Source: Streptomyces sp. NRRL F-4489 (GTDB lineage: Bacteria; Actinomycetota; Actinomycetes; Streptomycetales; Streptomycetaceae). From it: 17,232 nt of DNA. Position 1 is the stretch's first letter; the number at the start of each line of letters is the position of its first letter. Shown in pieces: positions 6,847 through 12,658 of the stretch. The stretch lies in contig NZ_LLZI01000023.1 in NCBI RefSeq assembly GCF_001509485.1, positions 1-17,232 of the forward strand, written 5' to 3'. A model generated the notes under the pieces. It did not search any database. It was given only the letters and a program-made list of their open reading frames with translations, and was not told where the DNA came from. A program made the translations under genes and the position numbers.

Positions 6847-7272
6847 GAGTTGACTCAAACTCCGTAATAGTCGTTCGGGGGCGGAATGGCGTTCCTCTCG
6901 TCGAATTCCGGCACATCGCGAGGCGTTTCCCAGGGTGGCCGCGCTATGTTCCCTCCGCATCTTCAAGATGGGCGATTTAAGCCGCTATCAGGCGCAGCGT
7001 CGACGGTCTGGGCGTGCCACTCCCGACCACTGGGCATCGCCTCTGAGCTGCGAGGGGGTCAGAATCTGACCCCCGGGGTATCAGATTCTGACACGGGATT
7101 TTCAGGCGCTGCGGGAGCGATTTCGGCAACCGGGAATCTGTACTTACTGTTTTGGTCTCCCCGGTCGCGCCGAGAGAACTCGTGGAGGGTTTCAGAATCA
7201 ACTCTGGACTTTTCCCCGGGGTGGTGTGGCTGAGTTGCCCCGGGCCGTTGTCCAAGACCGAAATGGAGCCCT
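6847..7272. other. Divergent control region between XRE-int and the excisionase-like gene
   Basis: There is no credible gene in this stretch. It contains a 13-bp palindrome CATCTTCAAGATG (6958-6970), the palindrome pair at 7054-7091, and a related half-site TCAGAATC at 7192-7199. It is less GC-rich than the flanking genes and looks like the regulatory switch of the element. Confidence 0.5.
7054..7091. promoter_or_regulatory. Pair of palindromic operator-like sites
   Basis: Site 1 (7054-7074) is a perfect 21-bp palindrome with 10-bp arms around a central A; its core is TCAGAATCTGA. Site 2 (7081-7091) is TCAGATTCTGA, a perfect 11-bp palindrome around a T. The centres (7064 and 7086) are 22 bp apart, about two helical turns, as expected for cooperative dimer binding. 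Site 1 could also form a hairpin in RNA. Confidence 0.65.
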
Positions 7273-7515
7273 GTGCCGAAGACCTCTCCCCGTAACACCA
7301 ACGCCCCTGTCTCCGCTGTGCCTGCCCAGCGAGGCCCGCTTGCCACTCCCGCCGAGGTCGCCTTGCACCTCGGGGTGCCGGTGAAGACGCTCTACCAGTG
7401 GAAGTACCGGGGCACCGGCCCGAACGTCCACAAGGTCGGCCGTCACCTGCGCTACCGCTGGCAGGAGGTGGACGCGTGGCTGGACGCCCAGACGTCGTAC
7501 GACCTCACGGCCTGA
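7273..7515 (+). CDS. Excisionase-like MerR-type HTH protein
   Basis: The GTG at 7273 has GGAG four bases upstream. The 80-aa product has an N-terminal flexible region and then a winged HTH of the excisionase/helix_turn_helix_17 type at residues 24-73: ATPAEVALHLGVPVKTLYQWKYRGTGPNVHKVGRHLRYRWQEVDAWLDAQ. Such proteins bind attachment-site arms and direct integrases toward excision, or act as small regulators. It is divergent from the XRE-int unit and downstream of the palindromic sites, matching the usual control module of actinobacterial integrative elements. With int truncated, its excision role is probably void. Confidence 0.8.
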   Translation: MPKTSPRNTNAPVSAVPAQRGPLATPAEVALHLGVPVKTLYQWKYRGTGPNVHKVGRHLRYRWQEVDAWLDAQTSYDLTA

Positions 7516-7542
7516 TCCCGCATCTGACGCGGGTAGCGAAGC

Positions 7543-7570
7543 GGCCCCCGGCGCGCCAACACCGAGGGCC
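7543..7570 (+). terminator. Hairpin after the excisionase-like gene
   Basis: GGCCCCCGG (7543-7551) pairs with CCGAGGGCC (7562-7570) with one mismatch across a 10-base loop, 28 bases after the stop. It is a plausible terminator, without a T-tract. Confidence 0.5.
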
Positions 7571-7663
7571 GGAGACTCCCCAAATGATCGCCCATCCCTA
7601 AACGAACGCACTGGTGAGGGGCGGGACCTTGCCCGTCCTGCCCCTCACCGGAGAGGAACGCCT

Positions 7664-7798
7664 ATGGAGGACCCTAAGTCCCCCACCACACGAATTCATC
7701 TCCCATCGGCTGGCCGACCCCGCGATCCCCGGCGAAGGCATCCCCTGGCACCGCAGGGACCAGACGGACACACGGTCCCCCGCGTCGGGAGCCGCTGA
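7664..7798 (+). CDS. Possible small protein (44 aa), doubtful
   Basis: The ATG has a good GAGAGGAA site five bases upstream and follows a strong hairpin, which is why it is listed. The product (MEDPKSPTTRIHLPSAGRPRDPRRR...) is Arg/Pro-rich with no motif, and such composition is what non-coding GC-rich DNA produces. It may be a leader peptide, the remnant of a gene, or nothing. Confidence 0.2.
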   Translation: MEDPKSPTTRIHLPSAGRPRDPRRRHPLAPQGPDGHTVPRVGSR

Positions 7799-8024
7799 GC
7801 ACTCTGCAGCAGACGGTTCTGCGCTGAGCTGACACAGGAACGCTGGACTGTTGCGGGGCGTGGGCGGCCTGCTCATCCTGGTCCTCAAGGTCGCCCTGAC
7901 GCACTGACGTCGGCGCCGCCCGATGCGCTGATCAGCTCCCGCCCGCTCGGCAGGCACCCTCGGCCGCTGAGTGCAACGCTGGACGTGAACGGGTCCCGGC
8001 CTCCGGATGAGGAAGGGAACGGAC

Positions 8025-8558
8025 ATGGAGATCAAGCCACAGGCAGTCGCCATTCCCAAGGAGACGGACCACCTGGAACAGGGGAAGTACGGCCCCGTCT
8101 TTCCGAGAACTCCGGCCTGCTACGGCTTCACCATCATCGCGAACGTCAAACCGGGCAGGGCCGACGCGATACGGGAGCACGGCCATACCCTTGCCAAGGC
8201 AGTGGAGCGGGATCCGCACTTTCTCGCGCCGTTGAAGCTGCACTATCTGCGCTGGGTGCTCTTCGACGACGACACGCGCTTCCTGTATCAGGGGATCTTC
8301 GACACTGACTTCGACAAGTACACCGAGGACGCTGTCGCGCTGTTCAGTAAGTTGGGCGTGAGTACCACCTTCGAGAACCTCGAAGGGTTTCCCGAGGACT
8401 GGCAGACCAACCCCGAGGCGTTCGTGCGCTTCGTCCGCGAGCACCACTGTCCGAGCTTCATCGAGTACGGCGAGTACCCGTACGTGACGGCGGACGAGAT
8501 CAAGAAGGCGTTGCGGATCAAGAACGCCCTGTCGGAGATGCTCGACCAGATGCAGTGA
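8025..8558 (+). CDS. Peroxidase-operon protein, predicted dimeric alpha/beta-barrel-like
   Basis: I chose ATG 8025 because GGAAGGG lies eight bases upstream; the in-frame ATG at 8007 lacks such a site. The 177-aa product has no signal peptide. Residues 30-105 read as a ferredoxin-like unit: strand YGFTIIANVKPG, helix RADAIREHGHTLAKAVE, strand LHYLRWVLFDD, strand RFLYQGIFDTDFDKY, helix EDAVALFSKLG. This recalls the fold shared by DyP peroxidases, chlorite dismutases and antibiotic monooxygenases. The C-terminus is helical (DEIKKALRIKNALSEMLDQM). It is the first gene of a tightly spaced set ending in a DyP peroxidase, so an accessory or substrate-related role is likely. The exact function is unknown. 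Confidence 0.75.
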   Translation: MEIKPQAVAIPKETDHLEQGKYGPVFPRTPACYGFTIIANVKPGRADAIREHGHTLAKAVERDPHFLAPLKLHYLRWVLFDDDTRFLYQGIFDTDFDKYTEDAVALFSKLGVSTTFENLEGFPEDWQTNPEAFVRFVREHHCPSFIEYGEYPYVTADEIKKALRIKNALSEMLDQMQ

Positions 8559-8595
8559 GACGACCGGACGGTCGGACGTGGTGAGACGAGTGGCG

Positions 8596-9609
8596 ATGAG
8601 CGAGGTCAGGACCGCACGCACGTACAACCAGAGGCACATTCCGCGGGAGTACAGCCCTGGCGGGCGGCGGGTGAGTATCTACGTCTCGTGGAGCTATCCG
8701 GCCGAGGCCGGCCGCAACCCGGCCGAGCTGGACAACCGGTTCTCCACGATGACCGAGGTCAGGCGGGCGGCGTGGCCGGCGTACGAGGACCCGCAGTGGT
8801 CCGACCCGTATCGGTTCCAGCAGGGCGTCGCCGGGTCGCTGGAGCTGTTCTTCTGGGCCTGGGTGCCGTTCCAGGACTTCGTCGAGGAGGTCACGGGGCA
8901 CCCGGTCCCGGTGTACCAGCGCATCGACCAGGCGGGATTCCTCACGCCGCTCGACGAGCGGGTGCTCGACGACACGGACGTCCTGTTCGTGTTCGGGCTG
9001 GACCACGCGGTCACCGAGCAGGAGGCTCAGCCCGGGGAGATCGAGGCCCTGCGGGCGTTCCTCGCCCGGGAGGACACCCGTCTCGTCCTGGGCCCGCACC
9101 ACGATGTCGGCGCATCGGACGATCCCTCGGTACGGGAGATGGAATACCGCCATCACGGCGATCCCCTGGTGCCACGCCAACAGCGGTTCGCCACCTACGT
9201 GCGGGACCTGATGCAGGGCCTCGGGGTACCGGTGATGAACCGTTACGGCCTGCGCCCGGCAACCCGCGCGGGCAACCAGATCGTCCCTCTGTCCACCGTC
9301 CGGGACCTGGACCGGAAGGACTGGCTGAGCGGGGTGACGAACTTCAACTTCCACATGCACCTGCCGCACTACGACGTGACGACCGACGAGCCGGACACCG
9401 TCCACGTGCTGGCCAGGCAGCCGATCGACATGTCGAGGCCGCACCCGTTCACCGAAGCCGGCAACACCGAGTTCAACATGTTCCTGTGGATGCCTCCCGC
9501 CGGCGAGCGCGCCGGCGATCTGCTGCTGGCGGACTCGACGATCTTCAGCTCCTTGTTCGGCGGGGACGAGAGCCTGCGGAACTTCTGGCGCAACCTCGTC
9601 TCCAAGTAG
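8596..9609 (+). CDS. Uncharacterised GATase1-like protein of the peroxidase operon
   Basis: The 337-aa product is read from ATG 8596, which has GAG six bases upstream; GTG codons at 8578, 8581 and 8590 are alternative starts. It has no signal peptide. The N-terminal third is rich in aromatic residues (VSIYVSWSYPAE, GSLELFFWAWVPFQDFVEEV). The centre resembles a class I glutamine-amidotransferase/ThuA-like Rossmann fold: DDTDVLFVFGLDHAVTEQE, then EIEALRAFLAREDTRLVLGPHHDVG. The C-terminus AGDLLLADSTIFSS...LRNFWRNLV fits the last strand and helix of that fold. The nucleophile Cys of true amidotransferases is not evident, so a non-catalytic or different role is likely. It lies 37 bp after the barrel-like gene and 18 bp before the DyP gene. 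Confidence 0.7.
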   Translation: MSEVRTARTYNQRHIPREYSPGGRRVSIYVSWSYPAEAGRNPAELDNRFSTMTEVRRAAWPAYEDPQWSDPYRFQQGVAGSLELFFWAWVPFQDFVEEVTGHPVPVYQRIDQAGFLTPLDERVLDDTDVLFVFGLDHAVTEQEAQPGEIEALRAFLAREDTRLVLGPHHDVGASDDPSVREMEYRHHGDPLVPRQQRFATYVRDLMQGLGVPVMNRYGLRPATRAGNQIVPLSTVRDLDRKDWLSGVTNFNFHMHLPHYDVTTDEPDTVHVLARQPIDMSRPHPFTEAGNTEFNMFLWMPPAGERAGDLLLADSTIFSSLFGGDESLRNFWRNLVSK

Positions 9610-9627
9610 AGCCACGGGAGGTCGACC

Positions 9628-10962
9628 GTGAGTGTGCACACGGAGGACACGTTGGACCTCGCGGACATCCAGCGCGGGGTTCTCAGCGGCCGGCCGACGC
9701 CTTACGCGGCGACCTACCTCGCCTTCCGCATCGACGACCGGGCGCACGGGCGGGAACTGATGCGGCGCGCGAGTACGGCGGTGACCTCCGCGGCGGACAC
9801 GGTCAGCCCCTCGGGCGAGACCTGGGTGAGTGTGGCCGTCACCTGCCGCGGCCTGGAGGCGCTGGGGGTCCCGCGCGCCTCTCTGGACACGTTCGCCTGG
9901 GAGTTCCGGCAGGGGATGGCCGCCCGTGCCAGCGCGCTGGGCGATGTGGGCGACAGCAGCCCGGAGCACTGGGAAACGCCGCTGGGCAGCCCCGACCTCC
10001 ATGTGGTGCTCACCGCGGTAGCGCCCGACCCCGAGCGGCTGGAGGCGGCGATCGACCGCGCCCGCCCCGCTTACGACCGGCTCGCCGGGGTGACGACGGT
10101 ATGGCGGCAGGACTGCTACGCGCTGCCCACCGAGACCGAGCATTTCGGCTACCGCGACGGCGTCAGCCATCCGGCCGTCGAAGGCAGCGGGATCCCGGGA
10201 TCCAACCAGCTGGAAGTACCGCTGAAAGCCGGCGAGTTCGTCCTCGGTTACCGCGACGAGATCGACGGTGTGCAGAGCCCACAGCCCGACGTGCTGGGCC
10301 GCAACGGCAGTTACGCGGTCTTCCGCAAGCTCCATCAGAACGTCGCCGAGTTCCGGCGGTACCTGAAGGACAACTCCACCGGGCCCGAGGACGAGGAACT
10401 GATCGCCGCGAAGATCATGGGGCGCTGGCGCAGCGGCGCTCCCCTGGCACTGGCACCACAGCACGACGATCCCCCGCTCGGCGCCGACCCGCACCGCCGT
10501 AACACCTTCCTGTACAAGACCGACGATCCGGCGGGATTCACGACGCCCGGCGGCAGCCACATCCGCCGCGCCAATCCCCGCGACGCCTCCGTGGCTGGAG
10601 AGGTGCGGCTGCACCGCATGATCCGGCGCGGCGCCGTCTACGGCCCGCCGCTGCCCGAGGGAGTACTGGAGGACGACGGCGCCGACCGCGGCCTCATGTT
10701 CGCGTTCATCGGAGCACACCTGGGGCGGCAGTTCGAGTTCGTCCAGACGCAATGGATGAACGACGGCGTCTTCTTCGGCGCGAACGACGCCAAAGACCCC
10801 GTCACCGGTGCCCATGACGGGTCCGCCGGCTACACCATTCCCCAGCGCCCGGTGCGCCGACGCCTCGCCCCCCTGCGGCGGTTCGTCGTCACCCGAGGAG
10901 GCGAGTACTGCTTCCTGCCGAGCCTGACCGCCCTGCGCTGGCTCGGCGACCTCCGCGACTGA
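9628..10962 (+). CDS. DyP-type heme peroxidase
   Basis: The GTG at 9628 has GGGAGG seven bases upstream. This 444-aa protein carries the DyP hallmarks. The distal GxxDG motif is GYRDG at residues 174-178, with catalytic Asp177. FRKLHQNV follows at 232-239, the proximal heme ligand His311 lies in HIRRANPR, an Arg pair follows at 333-334 (MIRRG), and GLMFAFIGAHLGRQFEFVQTQW spans 355-376. The family uses H2O2 to oxidise dyes, lignin-like phenolics or other substrates. There is no Sec or Tat signal and no clear encapsulin-targeting tail, so a cytosolic enzyme is expected, unlike the secreted EfeB type. All key residues are intact although the surrounding element is decaying. It is the third gene of a compact operon. 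Confidence 0.93.
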   Translation: MSVHTEDTLDLADIQRGVLSGRPTPYAATYLAFRIDDRAHGRELMRRASTAVTSAADTVSPSGETWVSVAVTCRGLEALGVPRASLDTFAWEFRQGMAARASALGDVGDSSPEHWETPLGSPDLHVVLTAVAPDPERLEAAIDRARPAYDRLAGVTTVWRQDCYALPTETEHFGYRDGVSHPAVEGSGIPGSNQLEVPLKAGEFVLGYRDEIDGVQSPQPDVLGRNGSYAVFRKLHQNVAEFRRYLKDNSTGPEDEELIAAKIMGRWRSGAPLALAPQHDDPPLGADPHRRNTFLYKTDDPAGFTTPGGSHIRRANPRDASVAGEVRLHRMIRRGAVYGPPLPEGVLEDDGADRGLMFAFIGAHLGRQFEFVQTQWMNDGVFFGANDAKDPVTGAHDGSAGYTIPQRPVRRRLAPLRRFVVTRGGEYCFLPSLTALRWLGDLRD

Positions 10963-11039
10963 CAGCGCGGCGACGGGCATCCCGGCACCGTCCGGCTATT
11001 GCCCCGCACCCGAGGGGAAACCCAAGGGAGACCCTGCAC

Positions 11040-11889
11040 TTGGTGCTCAACGCCGTCACCGTCATCTTCATCGCGGCCACCATGTTCGCCGCCGGCCCGG
11101 GCGCCACGGTATCGGCCCTGCGAGGCGTCTTCACCGACGTCCCGCTCCTGCTCCTGGCCCTGATCGCCAACCTGGTGATCGTCCCGCTGCTCGGCTGGGG
11201 CATCGGCGCGTTGTTCAGCCTGTCCTCGGCGTCCTTCATCGCGCTCGTCCTGGTCGCCTCGTCCCCGGGCGGCCCCTTCGGGGCGAAACTCGCCATGGTG
11301 CAGAGCGGCGAGGTCGTCGGCGGCGCGGCGACGCAGGTGCTGCTCGCCTCCGTCGGCAGCATCACCTTCGCCCCCACCGCGGGCGGCCTCCTCAACGCCG
11401 CCGACGTGGGCACCGACGTCTCCCTCGACGCCGGAGCACTGATCCGGACCGTGGCCCTGCTCCAACTCGTACCGTTCGCGATCGGCCTGCTGATACGCCG
11501 CTACGCCACGCCCACCGCGATGTCATGGCACCGCCCAGCAGCGGCCGTCTCCAACGTCACGTTCCTGATCGTGCTGGCAGGCATGCTCCTGGGCAACTGA
11601 CGAGGCGTCGTCGCCCTCCTCGGCTCCCTCGCGCTCCTCGCCGGTTTCCTGCTCTCCGCCGCCGCGTTCGCCGTTGGAACGCTGCTGGCCACGGGTCCGT
11701 CGTACGACGCACCACCATGGGCGGCGTCGCCTCGGTACGCAACGCCGGTCCCGCACTGACCGCGATCGGCATCGCCTTCAACGACCAGCCCGCCGTCCTC
11801 GGCGCACTCGCCGCCATCCTGCTCAGCGGCCTGGCAGCAGCGCTGTCCAGCACACATGAGGCCGGGAATCGCCGTGAACACGTGAGAAC
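11040..11889 (+). pseudogene. BASS-type (bile acid:Na+ symporter-like) transporter, nonsense plus frameshift
   Basis: From TTG 11040 (GGGAG at 11026-11030) the frame gives an integral membrane protein with a normal-looking N-terminus, several hydrophobic helices and the motif ASSPGGPFGAKLAMVQSGEVVGGA, like the BASS family. It stops at TGA 11598-11600, after ...AGMLLGN. The same frame continues past the TGA with sensible helices (RGVVALLGSLALLAGFLLSAAAFAVGTLL), so the TGA probably replaced a TGG. Near 11706-11710 the frame shifts by one base; the continuation, RTTMGGVASVRNAGPALTAIGIAFNDQPAVLGALAAILLSG, is the expected last BASS segment. Two independent lesions argue for a dead gene. The 3' limit near 11889 is approximate. 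It lies 77 bp after the peroxidase gene. Confidence 0.7.
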
Positions 11890-11969
11890 CACAGAGGGGC
11901 GTTTTCCCAGGCCAGATACCTTAAGCCCAACGTTTCCGCAGGTCACAGCCCCGCCCAGGGAATACTCCC

Positions 11970-12007
11970 AAAGCGGGTGTCGCAGGTTCGAATCCTGCCG
12001 GGGGCAC
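11970..12007 (+). repeat. attR: 38-bp direct repeat, tRNA-Arg 3' remnant
   Basis: Identical to 5406-5443. The 5' half of a tRNA is absent upstream, so this copy is the residual site. Immediately after it the acceptor end continues as A-CCA, whereas the intact tRNA at the left end continues A-CAG. Confidence 0.95.
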
Positions 12008-12009
12008 CA

Positions 12010-12057
12010 GCGAAAGGGCCGGCTCAGGAGGGTTGTCCTCCCGGGCTGGCCCTTCGC
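12010..12057 (+). terminator. Displaced terminator of the original tRNA-Arg gene
   Basis: The arms at 12010-12031 and 12037-12057 pair over about 20 bp with a few mismatches and a five-base loop. Its position three bases after the tRNA 3' remnant (including CCA) suggests it terminated the tRNA gene before integration. Confidence 0.7.
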
Positions 12058-12166
12058 CGGTTCAGGCGGCGTGGCACACGCGCGCCACTACGGTCGCCTC
12101 CCTGCCCTGCGCGACCCACCGGCAGGTAGACGGGAAATCACTCCCGCGGGGTCGCCCTGCGCGAGC

Positions 12167-12403
12167 TCACGCCGAGGGCCTGATGGTCTGCAGGAAGCGG
12201 CCGGACCTGTCATCAAGCAGCCAGAACGACCAGCCATTGCGGTTCGGGGGCACGCCTGGCTTGTAGGGCGCCATCACCGCACGGGCCGCTCCGGTCGGCG
12301 TCTTGAAGCTCTGTCCGGCGAGCGGCCCCGAAGTGATGTCGATCCGCTTCGTGTCCCGGTCATAGCTGCCGCGCGTCCGATGGCCTTCGTAGTCGACGCA
12401 CAC
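12167..12403 (-). CDS. Small RAMA-like domain protein or remnant
   Basis: The 78-aa frame read from GTG 12403 contains DYEGHRTRGSYDRDTKRIDI, TPTGAARAVMAPYK and NGWSFWLLDDRSGRFL. The order (aromatic-G-H/T-R-A start, S/T-P-x-x-AAxAV helix, NGWxFW strand) matches the RAMA domain found with restriction-modification enzymes and some nucleases. The frame stays open upstream to about 12551 without an ATG and with plausible sequence (RNDPLARSLLAAGQVRP), so this may be the C-terminal remnant of a longer gene. No methylase or nuclease domain is present in the window. Confidence 0.5.
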   Translation of the reverse strand: MCVDYEGHRTRGSYDRDTKRIDITSGPLAGQSFKTPTGAARAVMAPYKPGVPPNRNGWSFWLLDDRSGRFLQTIRPSA

Positions 12404-12609
12404 GTCGACCTTGCGACCCTTCTGCGCGTCTGCTGGTCGTTCCGAGGGATGCGGCCGTACCTGGCCGGCGGCGAGGAGCGACCGCGCGAGAGGGTCGTTG
12501 CGTATGCGCGGCCAGGGCTGAACGGCCGGAGTCGGGCGTGGGCTGAGTCACGGGTGCTGGTCACTGGGGATGGTGGGGGCCGGGGGCGCTGGGTGCGGGT
12601 GGGGTGGAG

Positions 12610-12618
12610 TTATCCACA
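12610..12618 (+). promoter_or_regulatory. Exact DnaA-box sequence TTATCCACA upstream of recQ
   Basis: The nine bases match the high-affinity DnaA box TTATCCACA exactly and lie about 30 bp upstream of the proposed recQ -10 box. A single box can arise by chance, but the sequence is A/T-rich for this genome and is well placed to affect recQ transcription. Regulation by DnaA is an inference. Confidence 0.4.
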
Positions 12619-12646
12619 GGGTCCGCGAGGGGTGTGGTGGAGCTCG

Positions 12647-12652
12647 TAGGCT
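12647..12652 (+). promoter_or_regulatory. Candidate -10 box (TAGGCT) for a leaderless recQ mRNA
   Basis: TAGGCT fits the TANNNT -10 pattern and ends six bases before GTG 12659, which would put the transcript start at the start codon. No consensus -35 is seen. This supports 12659 as the start despite the absence of a ribosome site there. Confidence 0.35.
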
Positions 12653-12658
12653 TTCGGG

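Larger units (their letters stand above)
7516..8024. other. 509-bp junction region between element backbone and cargo
   Basis: After the hairpin at 7543-7570, GGAGA and ATG (7584) start a five-codon frame that stops at once, like the severed start of a backbone gene. At 7613-7649 a second, stronger hairpin has 15-bp arms (7613-7627/7635-7649, one G-T pair, seven-base loop). A 44-codon frame follows (7664-7798), and then an 18-codon hydrophobic frame (7851-7907, LLILVLKVALTH) too short to trust. The region probably also holds the promoter of the peroxidase operon, which I cannot pinpoint. Confidence 0.45.
5406..12007. mobile_element. tRNA-Arg-integrated element (relic, about 6.6 kb)
   Basis: It is framed by exact 38-bp direct repeats, one completing an intact tRNA and the other a bare tRNA 3' end, the classic product of tyrosine-recombinase integration. 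Integration genes sit at the left end (truncated integrase, XRE regulator, excisionase-like gene). No replication, FtsK-like transfer or phage structural genes are visible. The right part is a peroxidase operon plus a decayed transporter gene. The broken integrase and missing transfer functions suggest an element that can no longer excise unaided. The 3' end of a tRNA-Arg(AGG) gene is a known target of the Streptomyces phage VWB; relatedness is not established. Confidence 0.85.

Noticed and set aside
8518..10980. Very long reverse-strand open frame (820 codons) opposite the peroxidase operon
   Set aside because: It is antisense to three well-supported genes, has Arg/Val/Gly-rich non-protein-like composition, and is explained by GC-rich third positions suppressing stops.
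11970..12009. A second tRNA gene at the right repeat
   Set aside because: Only the 3' half of a tRNA is present; no D-arm or 5' acceptor strand lies upstream, so it is an attachment-site remnant.
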